Below are positions 18,601 through 27,348 of a stretch of DNA of 64,000 nt, one piece after another. Under the pieces are notes generated by a model. It worked only from the letters and a program-made list of their open reading frames with translations, ran no database searches and was not told the origin of the DNA. This DNA comes from Hymenobacter telluris. GTDB lineage: Bacteria; Bacteroidota; Bacteroidia; Cytophagales; Hymenobacteraceae. Within the stretch, counting starts at the first letter, position 1. Each line of letters starts with the position of its first letter. The position numbers and the translations under genes were made by a program. The stretch spans positions 310,001 through 374,000 of the forward strand of contig NZ_JAFLQZ010000004.1 in assembly GCF_017313265.1 (NCBI RefSeq), written 5' to 3'.

Positions 18601-18696
18601 GTCGGGGCCGGGCAGTATTTCCACCCCTTCGTTGGCGGTGGTAGCATCAGCAATAGTATTGGGGAATGCCCCAGGCCTTTCGGCACTTTTTTTCAT
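15649..18696 (-). CDS. CheB-CheR fusion with coiled coil and PAS domains
   Basis: 1015 aa from MKKSAERPGAF (a Met three codons earlier is an alternative). Order: CheB methylesterase domain (~45-230) with the active-site Ser in VVGLGGSAGS, His in IVTHQ and Asp in LSGMGSDGSIG; CheR methyltransferase (~250-500) with the SAM loop VWAPGCSTGEEAYS; a PAS-like region (~570-680); a long Glu-rich coiled coil (ELKSTNEELQSANEELQSTN); and one or two C-terminal PAS domains. No receiver domain is seen. Orphan proteins of this class are thought to couple receptor-like methylation chemistry to kinase signalling. Here it lies upstream of a PAS kinase on the same strand and is divergent from a stand-alone CheB, with no chemoreceptor or CheA in the window. 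Confidence 0.93.
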   Translation of the reverse strand: MKKSAERPGAFPNTIADATTANEGVEILPGPDRVGFNLTRNPLNFPVVGLGGSAGSLSALEQFLRAVPAASGIAYVIVTHQAAGQHAELQQVLQRFCAIPVLEVTDGMRVRPNHVYVIPPGKDMSLLHGTLHLFEPTQPPGRRLPIDHFLQSLAKDARDRAVCVILSGMGSDGSIGLKMVMENFGMVMVQDPETADYDSMPRAAIATEFVDFVLPPAGMVPQLLEYVQEPVQRRQRRITAAQDQPSMPAHALQKIFILIRNQTGHDFSFYKRNTVFRRIERRMNGHQIKEFTHYVRYLQENPAEVEQLFRELLIGVTKFFRDPEAYVLLKLHLQQLLRNKEAGSTIRVWAPGCSTGEEAYSLAMTLLECFDAEPNRNLTFQLFATDINPEGIDVARAGFYPENIVADVSAERLRRFFTKVEGGYQIRKSVRDSIVFALHNISKDAPFTRLDLLCCRNLLIYLSSELQKNLIPVFHYALNPGGLLFLGPSENLTGFQDLFAPLDMKWKISRATDTPTQVPRLTHFPLALAHAHAPAVHSSSSMPPSTVPRRDNTFAALIQRLMLATYAPPAVVISPKGDILYVNGRTGKYLEPAPGLSGLNIFDMAREELHFEISDTVHRASQQRQTVVSENVKVKTETGIQLLRLTVKYLEEPELLAGLLLVVFEDVATPRRVRQGKLDAELSRDGQVQSLEKELQYTRHRLQTTIEEMESSVEELKSTNEELQSANEELQSTNEEAMTNKEEMQSLNEELMTLNMQYQHKTEELSQAANDMKNLLDATDIATIFVDNEMVIKRFTPSVENIISLLPTDVGRPLTHFANNLRYERLVADVEQVIERLVSVETNIQATTGSWYAVRILPYRTLDNYISGAVITFTDITSLKQLEMQLQTSRRFAESIVETVREPLLVLDEQLRVLTVSPAFAATFGVQPATVRGELLAAISNGIWKQSDLFSRLYELLNSNIEAFEDFQLPLPELGMQQVTLYGRRLLSEGSNTGHLLLGVQAIEMLPENEVLPRP

Positions 18697-18918
18697 AGCA
18701 ACCAACCGGCTACAGCGGGAAATTTGAAACTCGTAGCACTATCAAAAGTAAATAGAAAGCCTGGGCTCCCGTTGCTTTAAAAACCGCTTCTCCACCAAAA
18801 AAATCAAGCTCAACAGCCAGACTATCCCCCTTCAGGGTACGTAGTATCCCTGCGGTGGTACGCCAAACCACCGGCTCTGCGCGCACCAGCTGGTTGTTTA
18901 TTTTTCAATTCTTCTACG

Positions 18919-19926
18919 TTGAAACCGTCTTATATCATTGCCATCGGAACGTCAGCGGGCGGCATGCCAGCCCTCGTCGAGCTGGTTTCCCAGTTGCCGG
19001 CTACTCTGCCAGCCGCCGTGCTGGTGGTGCAGCACCTGGCTCCCGATTCGTCGGGTGAGCATCTGGTGTCCCGCCTGAGTATGCACACCCGGCTGCGCTG
19101 CCACTTGGCCGCCCACGGCGACACCCTACAGGCGGGCCACCTCTACCTGGCCCCCGCCGACCGGCACCTGCTGGTGCATGAGGGCACCTTGCTGGTTACG
19201 CGCGGCCCCCGCGAAAACAACTACCGCCCAGCCGTGGATGCCTTGTTTCGGTCGGTGGCCGTAAGCTACGGCACTGCGGTGTTGGGCGTGATACTCACGG
19301 GCATGCTCCATGACGGCACCGCCGGCCTCGATTTCATTAAGCGGTGCGGCGGCCGGGCCATTGTGCAAACCCCCGCCGATGCCGAGTTTCCGAGCATGCC
19401 CTACACGGCCATGCGCAACGTAGCCGTAGATTACGTGGTACCGCTCTCGGATATGGCGGCTCTCTTGCAGGAGCTTACCAGCCAAGTGCCACCACCCCCA
19501 ATTCCTATTCCGGAAGACCTAAAAGCGGAGGCCGCTATTGCGGAAAGAGTGGTGGGAACTACCGAAGAAGCTGACCACCTGGGCGAACGAGTGCCCATGA
19601 CCTGCCCCGACTGTGGCGGCGCCCTCTGGAAACTAGAACACGGCAATGTGCTCCGGTTCCGCTGCCATACCGGCCACGCCTTCACCGCCGATGCGCTATT
19701 TGAGAGTTCCAAGCATGCGCTGGAAGAAACGCTGTGGGTGGCGCTACGCATGATGGAAGAACGCAAGAACCTGCTCAGCAGCATGGCTATGCGGGGCGAA
19801 GGCTTGTGGTCAGTGCAGCAAGCAGAGCGCCTCAATGAAATCAAAGCGCACATCAACCGCCTGCGTGAGTTCCTGCTCAATGGCTCGACGGGCGCTACCA
19901 CGGCTTCGGAGCAGGAAGGCGGGTAA
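18919..19926 (+). CDS. Stand-alone CheB-type methylesterase with C-terminal Cys motif
   Basis: 335 aa. The most fitting start is a TTG at 18919, because the catalytic domain begins almost at once (KPSYIIAIGTSAGGMPALVEL) as in other CheB proteins. Active-site Ser (GTSAGG), His (VVQHLAPD) and Asp (ILTGMLHDGTAGLDF) are all present. There is no N-terminal receiver domain, so it would not be switched by CheA phosphorylation. After the esterase domain (to ~195) comes a short Pro linker and a putative zinc-ribbon-like segment (CPDCGGALW ... RCHTGHAF) followed by a helical tail. It is divergent from the CheB/CheR-PAS gene across 222 bp. Confidence 0.9.
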   Translation: MKPSYIIAIGTSAGGMPALVELVSQLPATLPAAVLVVQHLAPDSSGEHLVSRLSMHTRLRCHLAAHGDTLQAGHLYLAPADRHLLVHEGTLLVTRGPRENNYRPAVDALFRSVAVSYGTAVLGVILTGMLHDGTAGLDFIKRCGGRAIVQTPADAEFPSMPYTAMRNVAVDYVVPLSDMAALLQELTSQVPPPPIPIPEDLKAEAAIAERVVGTTEEADHLGERVPMTCPDCGGALWKLEHGNVLRFRCHTGHAFTADALFESSKHALEETLWVALRMMEERKNLLSSMAMRGEGLWSVQQAERLNEIKAHINRLREFLLNGSTGATTASEQEGG

Positions 19927-20179
19927 CTATCCAGCTTTTACTAGCCGCAGCTCCCGGCCCGGTGGCTAGTATTGAGCCGGGAGTTGTGCGTTCTACTTAC
20001 CTTTATAATCCCTATATAATACGGATTTAGAATACCGTTTTCTACCGAGTTGCCGCTAAGCCGCCACGTAGCATCTTGCGTGATAAAGGGCGGAACTGAT
20101 GGGGATTTATTTCGGCTAGCACGTGTCTTTATAGTTTCTGCTCTGCTAGTTCGCAAATACTTTACCTGCCTTCGCCGCC

Positions 20180-20434
20180 ATGCCGCGCCTCACTTGTTCA
20201 CAGCTTCAGGAAGTTGGTTTCCAGCCTTGTACGCAGCCGCCGCACGGCTGGCAATACGCCGGTGACGTGTACGTTCGGCAGTTGCCCTCCGGCCCCGTGT
20301 ACGTGCTGTGCGTGAAGGATTCCGATGAGGTGGAAGTGTTTATCGGCGACTGGATGAACCCATTGGAGTACTACTACTGGCCCACCGCCGACCCACAGAA
20401 AATCACTGCTGTGCTTAGTGAATCGCGCCTCTAA
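20180..20434 (+). CDS. Hypothetical 84-aa protein
   Basis: MPRLTCSQLQEVGFQPC... with a compact, probably beta-rich fold (YVRQLPSGPVYVLCVKDSDE) and no signal peptide. The composition matches neighbouring genes. About 250 bp upstream are free of genes, which gives room for a promoter. Homologues of this size occur as unannotated proteins in related genomes to my recollection, but I cannot name a family. Confidence 0.5.
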   Translation: MPRLTCSQLQEVGFQPCTQPPHGWQYAGDVYVRQLPSGPVYVLCVKDSDEVEVFIGDWMNPLEYYYWPTADPQKITAVLSESRL

Positions 20435-20599
20435 CCAGGTTCTGCAGAAGGCCAGAATACCGTCATGCGAAGCGCAGGCCAAGCATCTTGCGGGGCGTTG
20501 TTGGGTTGCACTACTGAAGTCAGCCTGCGAGATATTGCGCTTAAACTCAGCACAGCGGCGCGGTACTGTGCATCTCAATGTTTATTACTACGCAGTTAA

Positions 20600-20728
20600 G
20601 TCATAAACAGGGCTATTCCCCGCGAAGGTGGCAAAACCTCCCACGAAAGCGGCCACCAATGGACCGCCGAAGAAGCCCGCGCTGCCGGCCGCAAAGGTGG
20701 CCAGGCCAGCCGCACCAACCGCAAAGGA
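20600..20728 (+). pseudogene. Remnant of a KGG-motif (general stress / Con-10-like) gene
   Basis: The + frame from 20627 encodes GGKTSHESGHQWTAEEARA followed by AGRKGGQASRTNRKG, a clear copy of the short KGG repeats of bacterial stress-induced hydrophilic proteins. The usual N-terminal half is missing. The frame meets a stop at 20597 and offers no ATG, GTG or TTG before the motif, and on the 3' side it runs on without its own stop into the efflux gene on the other strand. I read it as a decayed 3' fragment of such a gene; a sequencing error or upstream frameshift is the alternative. Confidence 0.6.
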
Positions 20729-20792
20729 GTTGTTGCTAAGCCATTCGCTCTTAACCAGCTGAACATCTTCAATCGGCTTTGGCCTTTTACGG

Positions 20793-20830
20793 TAAAAAGG
20801 GCCGCCAGTAACTGCTGGCGGCCCTTTTTA
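20793..20830. terminator. Bidirectional terminator after the efflux operon
   Basis: Perfect 16-bp arms (TAAAAAGGGCCGCCAG, loop TAACTG, CTGGCGGCCCTTTTTA). On the minus strand it directly follows the stop of the TolC-like gene (20858) and ends in a U tract. On the plus strand it would close the KGG remnant. Confidence 0.9.
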
Positions 20831-20857
20831 CTTACCTATTTCCGTACTGCGCGTTGC

Positions 20858-22303
20858 CTAGTTCCAGCCGCCGCCCAGGGCCCGGTACACGTTCACCATG
20901 GCGTTGAGCTGCTGGGTTTTGGTTTCAATGAGGTCGAACTTGGATTCCAGGGCGTCGCGCTGGGTGAACAGCACTTCGGTATAGTCGGCGCGGGCCGAGC
21001 TGAAGAGGCTGTTGGAAATGGCGGTAGACTGGTTCAGGGCCTGCACTTCCTTGGCTTTCTCGTCGTAGCTCTTGGCCAGGTTGCTGATGTTGGACAGCTC
21101 GTTGGCCACTTCCACGTAGGCGTTGAGCACGGTGCGCTCATACTGGTACGCGGCCTGGGTTTGCACCGCGTTGGCGTTGCCGTACACCGCCTTGATGGCG
21201 TTGCGGTTCACCAGCGGCGCCACCAAATCACCGGCCAACGAATACAGCATGGACTCGGGAGAGGTGAACACCAACCCCGGCTTGAACGCCTCGAACCCCA
21301 CGCCGCCCGTAATGCGCAACGACGGATAGAAGCTGGCCCGCGCCACCTGCACATCCAGCTTGGCGGCGGCTAGCTGCTGCTCGGCCTGCCGGATATCGGG
21401 GCGGTTTTGCAGCAGCTGCGCCGGAATACCAGCCTGAATGGTAGCCGGTACTAAGTCGTTGAACGTGGCGTCGTTGCGGACAATGGGCTGCGGATACCGG
21501 CCCGCCAGGAAGTTGAGGCGGTTTTCGGTTTCGATGATGCGCTGCTGAATGTTGTACTGAATGCTGCGGGTGTTGTGCACCTGGGCCTCGAAGCGCTGCA
21601 CGGCCAGCTCCGTCACCCTCGCCGATTCCTTCTGGAGTTTCACCAACCGCAGGGCATTGGTTTGAATCTCGATGTTTTGCTGCACAATAAGCAGCTGATT
21701 ATCAAGCGCCAGCAGCTCGTAGTAGGAGTTGGCAATTTCGGCAATCAGGTTGGTTACCGTGAAGTTCCGGCCTTCCACGGTGGCCAGGTAGCGCAGCGCC
21801 GCCGACTTGCGGGCGTTGCGCAGCTTGTGCCAGATATCCACTTCCCAGCTGGCAAACGCCCCCAACTGGTAGTTCTGGAGCGGATCGGGGGTGCGTTTGT
21901 CGTCTTTGATGTTTACGGCTTCCTCGGTGGCTCCGCGGAGCGTGTAGCGCGCCGCCTTTTCCGATTCGGCCTTCACGCCCAACCCCACAAACGGCAGGTA
22001 CTCCCCTTTGCGAATCTGCACTTCGTTGCGCGAAATCTGGATTTCCTGCAAAGCAATGTTCAGCTCCTGGTTGTTGCGCAGGGCCGTGTCAATGAGGGCC
22101 GTGAGGTTGGGGTCGGTGAAAAACTCTTTCCAGCGAGCCTGCGCCACTGTGGCGTCGGGGGCGGTGGTGCCGGGGGCGGTGGAATAGCTGGCGGGCACGC
22201 TCCGGTTCACGGCTTTTTCGGCCAGTTTGGGGGTGGCGCACCCGGCAACCGCCAGCGTGAGGCTGGCGGCGCTGAGGTACTGATACAGGCGTTTGTTAAG
22301 CAT
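20858..22303 (-). CDS. TolC-like outer-membrane efflux lipoprotein (OprM/NodT type)
   Basis: 481 aa starting MLNKRLYQYL. Its ATG overlaps the stop of the RND gene by 8 bp (ATGCTTAA), indicating translational coupling; an upstream Met at 22321 is possible. The signal peptide ends with lipobox VAGC, so it is lipidated. Two OEP repeats are visible, with the long coiled-coil segments and conserved QNRPDIRQAEQQLAAAKLDV. It forms the outer-membrane exit duct of the tripartite pump encoded by the two upstream genes. The length is normal for the family and no lesion is seen. Confidence 0.95.
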   Translation of the reverse strand: MLNKRLYQYLSAASLTLAVAGCATPKLAEKAVNRSVPASYSTAPGTTAPDATVAQARWKEFFTDPNLTALIDTALRNNQELNIALQEIQISRNEVQIRKGEYLPFVGLGVKAESEKAARYTLRGATEEAVNIKDDKRTPDPLQNYQLGAFASWEVDIWHKLRNARKSAALRYLATVEGRNFTVTNLIAEIANSYYELLALDNQLLIVQQNIEIQTNALRLVKLQKESARVTELAVQRFEAQVHNTRSIQYNIQQRIIETENRLNFLAGRYPQPIVRNDATFNDLVPATIQAGIPAQLLQNRPDIRQAEQQLAAAKLDVQVARASFYPSLRITGGVGFEAFKPGLVFTSPESMLYSLAGDLVAPLVNRNAIKAVYGNANAVQTQAAYQYERTVLNAYVEVANELSNISNLAKSYDEKAKEVQALNQSTAISNSLFSSARADYTEVLFTQRDALESKFDLIETKTQQLNAMVNVYRALGGGWN

Positions 22304-25300
22304 GTGCTTCGATTTCTTCAACTAAAACGTGCGGCTCGAACTCCGACAGCGGGTGTTCGTTTTCATCCCCAATCAGCTTGCGGCCCGCCGACAGCGTACC
22401 GAAGATGTAGTACAAGCCGGGGACCAGCACCACCCCGAAAATGGTACCGAACAGCATACCCCCGAGGGCCGAGGTACCGATGGTGCGGTTGCCGATGGCC
22501 CCGGCGCCGTGGGCTATTACCAGCGGAATCAAGCCGGCAATGAAGGCAAACGACGTCATCAGAATCGGGCGGAAACGCACCTTGGCGCCTTCAATGGCCG
22601 CGTCGCGCACGCTCATCCCTTCTTCGTGCTTCTGCACCGCGAATTCCACAATCAGCACGGCGTTCTTACCCAGCAAACCTACCAGCATGACCAGGCCTAC
22701 CTGGGCGTAGATGTTGTTGGCCAGGCCCATCGTTTTAATCAGCAGGAATGAGCCGAACACCCCGGCCGGCAGCGAGAAGATAACGGCCAGCGGCAGCAGG
22801 AAGCTTTCATACTGCGCGGCCAGCACCAGGTACACGAAGGCCAACACCACCAGGAAGATGTAGATGGCCTCGTTGCCGCGGCTCACCTCGTCCTTCGACA
22901 GGCCACCCCAGTCGATGTCGTAGCCGCGGGGCAGGGTTTTGGCGGCCACTTCCTGCACCGCTTTGATGGCCTCGCCTGAGCTAAAGCCCGGCGCCGCGTC
23001 GCCGCGGATAGAGGCGGTGGGATACATATTGTAGCGGTTGATTTCGTTGGCGCCCTGGCCTTTCACAATCTTCATGAAGGCCGAAAACGGTACCATCTCG
23101 CCTTTGTCGTTTTTCACCCACATATCCAGGATGTCCTTGGGCAGGCGGCGGTACTCGGGCGAGGCCTGCACGAACACCTTGAAGAAACGCTGGTACTTGA
23201 TGAAGCCCAGCTCGTAGGTGGAGCCCACCATCACGCTCAGCGTGTTCATGGCGTTGCCGATGCTCACGCCCTTCTGCATGGCCAGCTGATTGTCAATCTG
23301 CAATTCGTACTGCGGATAGTTGGCCGAGAAGAAGGTGAACAGGCCCGCCAGCTCTTTGCGCTTTTGCAGCGCGGCCATGAAGTCTTCGTTCACTTTTTCC
23401 AGCGCCTTGTAGTCGCCGGTGGATGTTTTATCGAGCAGCTGGAGCTGGAAACCACCCGCGGCGCCGTAGCCGGGTACTGCCGGTGGCTCGAAGAACTCGA
23501 TGGTCGCGCCCGGAATTTCCTGGGCTTTCTTCTCCAACCCTTCCACAATTTCGTGCACCGACTCCTTACGCTCCGCCCACGGCTTGAGGCTGATGAGCAG
23601 CGTACCGGCGTTGGAGCCACGGCCTTCGGTGAGCACCTCATACCCCGCCAACGACGAAATGCTTTCGATGCCGGGTACTTTCTCGGCCAGCTTCGAGAGC
23701 TGTTGCGAAAGGGCGTTGGTGCGCTCCAGCGTCGAGCCGGGTGGCGTCTGAATAATGGCGTAGAGCATGCCCTGGTCTTCGGCCGGGATGAAGCCCGACG
23801 GCAGCGTGGAGGAGATGCCGAAGATGCCCAGCCCGAAACCAGCCAAAATCAGGAAGGTGAGTACGCGGCGGTCCACCACTTTTTCCAGCAGGTTGGTGTA
23901 GCGGCCGGTCAGGCGCTCGAAGCCGCGGTTAAACCAGTCGATAAACCGGTTGATGGGCGTTTTCTTGCGGGGCTGGCCGTGGTTGTTCTTCAGAATCATG
24001 GCGCACAGCACCGGCGTCAGGGTCAGGGCCACAATGCCCGAAATGACGATAGACGAGGCCATCGTAATTGAGAACTGCCGGTAGAAAATACCCACCGGGC
24101 CGCTCATGAAAGCCACTGGCACGAATACGGCCGTCATCAGAATGGTAATGGCAATGATGGCGCCGCTGATTTCGCCTACCACCTCGCGCACCGCGCCGTA
24201 GGGCGAGAGGTGCTTTTCTTCCATCTTGGCGTGCACCGCTTCCACCACCACAATGGCATCATCCACCACAATCCCGATGGCCAGCACCAAGGCAAAGAGC
24301 GTTATCATGTTGATGGTCATGCCGAACGCCTGCATGGCAATAAACGCGCCCACCAACGACACCGGCACTGCAATAATGGGGATGAGCGTGGAGCGCCAGT
24401 CGCCGAGGAACAGGAACACCACCAGGGCCACCAGAATAAAGGCGTCGCGCAGGGTGTGGATTACGTTTTCGGTGGAGGCGTCGAGGAAGTTCGATACGTC
24501 GTAGCTGATTTTGTAGTCCATGCCGGGCGGCATGGTTTTCTTCAGCTCCTCCAGCTTGGTTTTCACGCTCTTGATTACGTCACTGGCGTTCGAGCCGTAG
24601 GTTTGCTTAAGCATGATGGCCGCCGAGGGGTAGCCGTCGAGGTTGGAGTAGATGTCGTAGAATTCCGAGCCTAGTTCCACGTTGGCTACGTCTTTGAGGC
24701 GCAGCGTTTCGCCGTTGGAGTTGGCTTTGATAATCACGTTCTTATACTCCTCCACGTCGTTGAAGCGGCCCTTGTAGGTCAGCACGTATTCCAGCGCCGA
24801 GGCTTCTTTGCCGTCGGAGCGGCCGATGCGGCCCGGCGAGCCAATCACACTCTGGTCGTTGAGGGCCTCCATTACGTCGTCCACGGAGAGGTTGTAGGCG
24901 CGCATCCGGTCGGGCTTCAGCCACACCCGCATGGCGTACTGGCGGCTACCCAGAATGCTGGCCCGCCCGATACCATCAATGCGCTGGATTTCGGGCAGCA
25001 TGTTTACCCCGGCGTAGTTGAACAAGTACCGCATGTCGGTATTCTTGTCCTTGCTGTAGAGGTTGACATACATCAGCATGTTCGGCACCACGCGGTTTAC
25101 CACCACCCCTTCGCGCTGCACCAGCACCGGCAAGCGGTTCAGGATCTGGGCAATACGGGTGTTTACGTTTACTACCGCCTGCTCGGGGTCGGTGCCCAGG
25201 TTGAACACAATCTGGATGTTGGCTTCCCCGGCCGATACGGCGTCGGAGGTCATGTACTTCATGCCGGGTACGCCGTTGATGGCCTGCTCTAGCGGAATCA

Positions 25301-25484
25301 GCACCGACTCGGTGAGCACCTTGGCGCTGGCGCCCGGATACGCCGTGCTTACCATCACCATCGGTGGCGAAATCTCCGGAAACTGGGAGTTCGGTAGGGT
25401 TTTGATGGCCAGAACACCCAGGAACATGATGACCACCGATATAACGATGGCAAACACGGGGCGACGAAGGAATTTACTGAACAT
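22296..25484 (-). CDS. RND multidrug efflux permease (HAE1 / AcrB family)
   Basis: 1062 aa, full length. N-terminal MFSKFLRRPVFAIVISVVIM, PN1/PN2 pore domain beginning SQFPEISPPMVMVSTAYPGA, the TM4 proton-relay Asp pair in LAIGIVVDDAIVVVEAV, the second permease repeat (NNIYAQVGLVMLVGLLGKNA), and FRPILMTSFAFIAGLIPL near the end. Twelve membrane helices and two large periplasmic loops are expected. As a proton-driven trimer it would export hydrophobic or amphiphilic drugs. It is the middle gene of adaptor-permease-TolC on the minus strand. A short palindromic repeat lies in the 64 bp between it and the adaptor gene. Confidence 0.97.
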   Translation of the reverse strand: MFSKFLRRPVFAIVISVVIMFLGVLAIKTLPNSQFPEISPPMVMVSTAYPGASAKVLTESVLIPLEQAINGVPGMKYMTSDAVSAGEANIQIVFNLGTDPEQAVVNVNTRIAQILNRLPVLVQREGVVVNRVVPNMLMYVNLYSKDKNTDMRYLFNYAGVNMLPEIQRIDGIGRASILGSRQYAMRVWLKPDRMRAYNLSVDDVMEALNDQSVIGSPGRIGRSDGKEASALEYVLTYKGRFNDVEEYKNVIIKANSNGETLRLKDVANVELGSEFYDIYSNLDGYPSAAIMLKQTYGSNASDVIKSVKTKLEELKKTMPPGMDYKISYDVSNFLDASTENVIHTLRDAFILVALVVFLFLGDWRSTLIPIIAVPVSLVGAFIAMQAFGMTINMITLFALVLAIGIVVDDAIVVVEAVHAKMEEKHLSPYGAVREVVGEISGAIIAITILMTAVFVPVAFMSGPVGIFYRQFSITMASSIVISGIVALTLTPVLCAMILKNNHGQPRKKTPINRFIDWFNRGFERLTGRYTNLLEKVVDRRVLTFLILAGFGLGIFGISSTLPSGFIPAEDQGMLYAIIQTPPGSTLERTNALSQQLSKLAEKVPGIESISSLAGYEVLTEGRGSNAGTLLISLKPWAERKESVHEIVEGLEKKAQEIPGATIEFFEPPAVPGYGAAGGFQLQLLDKTSTGDYKALEKVNEDFMAALQKRKELAGLFTFFSANYPQYELQIDNQLAMQKGVSIGNAMNTLSVMVGSTYELGFIKYQRFFKVFVQASPEYRRLPKDILDMWVKNDKGEMVPFSAFMKIVKGQGANEINRYNMYPTASIRGDAAPGFSSGEAIKAVQEVAAKTLPRGYDIDWGGLSKDEVSRGNEAIYIFLVVLAFVYLVLAAQYESFLLPLAVIFSLPAGVFGSFLLIKTMGLANNIYAQVGLVMLVGLLGKNAVLIVEFAVQKHEEGMSVRDAAIEGAKVRFRPILMTSFAFIAGLIPLVIAHGAGAIGNRTIGTSALGGMLFGTIFGVVLVPGLYYIFGTLSAGRKLIGDENEHPLSEFEPHVLVEEIEAHA

Positions 25485-25498
25485 AGTTTGGCAGTAGT

Positions 25499-25525
25499 GT
25501 CATGCTGAGCTTGCCGAAGCATGAC
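25499..25525. repeat. Short palindromic repeat, family A
   Basis: Arms GTCATGCT and AGCATGAC around GAGCTTGCCGA. The same sequence, allowing one substitution, occurs at 41011-41037 and forms the ends of the larger hairpin at 43034-43139. This copy sits inside the RND operon between adaptor and permease genes, and may act as a messenger-stabilising or attenuating hairpin. Confidence 0.8.
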
Positions 25526-25548
25526 GTTCTTTTCAAAGGGAATAGGCC

Positions 25549-26634
25549 CTACTCGCTATATACTTTCAGCTTGGGCAGCACCTGCTCGGGGCTCTCGTAG
25601 GTGTACCTGATTTTGTCGCCGTCTTTCACCTTGCGGATACCTTCCAGCAGGATTTTATCGGTACTGGCCAAGCCGCTGGACACCACGTAGAGGTCGGGCA
25701 TTTCCGAAGCCACCGTAATTTCCTTTTGGTGCACCCGCTTCTTATCGTCCACCACGTACACGAACTTCTTCTCCAGCACCTCAAACGTGGCTTTCTGCGG
25801 AATGATGATGGCGTGCTTGAGGGGTACGGTCATCAGAATGCTGCCGGTTTCGCCGTTGCGCAGCAGGCCTTTGGGGTTCGGGAAAGTGGCCCGGAAGGCA
25901 ATGTTGCCGGTTTCGTTGTTGAAGTCGGCCTCGATGGTTTGCACCACGCCGGGCTGGCTGAACACCTCGTTGTTGGCCATCAGCAGCCGCACTTGCTGGT
26001 TGTCGGCCTGGGCGTGGGCTTTGTAGGCGAGGTACTCGGCTTCGGGCACGTTGAAGTACACCCACATCTTGCTGTTGTCAGACAGCGTGGTCAGCAGGTC
26101 GCCCTCGTCCACCAAGCTACCCAACCGGGCCTGGAAGTGGTCCATGATGCCGCTGAAAGGTGCTTTGATGGTGGTGAATTGCAGGTGCGTTTGGGCCAGG
26201 CCCACCTCGGCATTGGCTTTGTCGAACTTAGCCTGGGCCAGCGCCAGCTCGTTTTTCGACACCACGTTGTTGTCGGCCAGCTTCTTGGTGTTCTGGTATT
26301 CCAGCCCCACGTAGTTGGCTTCGGCCTGCGACTTTTTCAGCTCCGCCTGATAAATCAGGGGCATAATCTGAAACATCAGCTGGCCCTGCTTGACGGCTTG
26401 CCCTTCGTCCACATAAATCTTCTGGAGGTAGCCCTTTTCCAACGCCCGCAGCTCGATGTGCTGGATGGAGTGGATTTGGGCCACGTATTCCTTGGTAATG
26501 GTGGTGTCTTTGGCCAGCGGACTGGTAACCAGCAGCTTGATCTTTTCTTCCTTTTCTTTTTCCTTCTTCGAGCAGCTTGTACCGGAGTACAACACGGCCA
26601 AGCTCATCAGCATGAGCACAAACGGTCTTTTCAT
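25549..26634 (-). CDS. RND efflux periplasmic adaptor (membrane fusion protein)
   Basis: 361 aa from MKRPFVLMLM, where the signal peptide (ending SGTSC, lipobox-like) begins; the longer open frame upstream is not signal-like. Barrel-sandwich hybrid halves are visible as IELRALEKGYLQKIYVDEGQ and TTIKAPFSGIMDHFQARLG, with an alpha-hairpin between them, then beta-barrel (VYFNVPEAEYLAYKA) and membrane-proximal domains. It links the inner-membrane permease to the TolC-like duct and should be anchored to the inner membrane by lipid. It is first in the three-gene operon, so the promoter lies in the 714-bp region upstream. No regulator gene is adjacent. Confidence 0.95.
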   Translation of the reverse strand: MKRPFVLMLMSLAVLYSGTSCSKKEKEKEEKIKLLVTSPLAKDTTITKEYVAQIHSIQHIELRALEKGYLQKIYVDEGQAVKQGQLMFQIMPLIYQAELKKSQAEANYVGLEYQNTKKLADNNVVSKNELALAQAKFDKANAEVGLAQTHLQFTTIKAPFSGIMDHFQARLGSLVDEGDLLTTLSDNSKMWVYFNVPEAEYLAYKAHAQADNQQVRLLMANNEVFSQPGVVQTIEADFNNETGNIAFRATFPNPKGLLRNGETGSILMTVPLKHAIIIPQKATFEVLEKKFVYVVDDKKRVHQKEITVASEMPDLYVVSSGLASTDKILLEGIRKVKDGDKIRYTYESPEQVLPKLKVYSE

Positions 26635-27348
26635 GAGAGCCTTCCTGGTAATTCTAATGGGATATTGGTGGCGGGATGGGGTGCGTGGCTTACTGGCTGG
26701 CACTGGCGCAACGGGTGGTTGAGGGCCGCCAACAACGGAGCTGCCACCCCAAAGCTGGTGGCGTAAACAGAGTAGCTGAAAAGGGCTGCATTGCTTGTGT
26801 CTTATAAGTAAGTGACACAAAGCACCTGCTTCAACATGAAGACGGTATGAACGAAAACTTCATGTAGCGTTTCTGCCAGCACTTTTCAGTGCTATGAAAA
26901 CCCTGCACTTTACAACCTAACTGCGGCTTGATTTACCTGTTTAGTGCAATCGGTTGCTATGGCCGTACGCCCTCAGCCAGGCTGTTTTTCGGGCCAAGGG
27001 GTTCTGCATTTCCTACTCTTCAGCACCAATAGCCCACTTGAAATGGAACGTGTTAAAACCACATGAATTCTGGTTGGCTGACGAATATTTTTTTGCCGGT
27101 GATAAAGGCCATTGCTTGCCCAAGCACGGCGGCCAACTACTGGTAAAACGAACAGTATCACGGATGTATAGAATAAAACAAGAAAAAATACGCTTTTAAC
27201 GTCGTTATAATTTCGTCTTAATATCCCTTTAATAGCGGTGCCGTTGCTTTGTAAACCTGCCAGAAACGGCTAGCAACCGCATTGCTGGCAGGCAGCTTGA
27301 CAGTAAAACGTCCGGCATACCTTCTGCTCTCCTACCCACACTTAACCT
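26635..27348. other. Divergent intergenic region, efflux operon / bestrophin
   Basis: 714 bp with no supported gene. An 81-codon frame at 26954-27199 has no recognisable features. AT-rich blocks lie at 26860-26950 and 27160-27235 (GTTATAATTTCGTCTTAATATCC), which are candidate promoter zones for the leftward efflux operon and the rightward bestrophin gene respectively. I see no clear operator. Confidence 0.4.

Noticed and set aside
26954..27199. 81-codon frame in the efflux/bestrophin intergenic region
   Set aside because: No motif, signal peptide or membrane segment, and the AT-rich end suggests promoter DNA.
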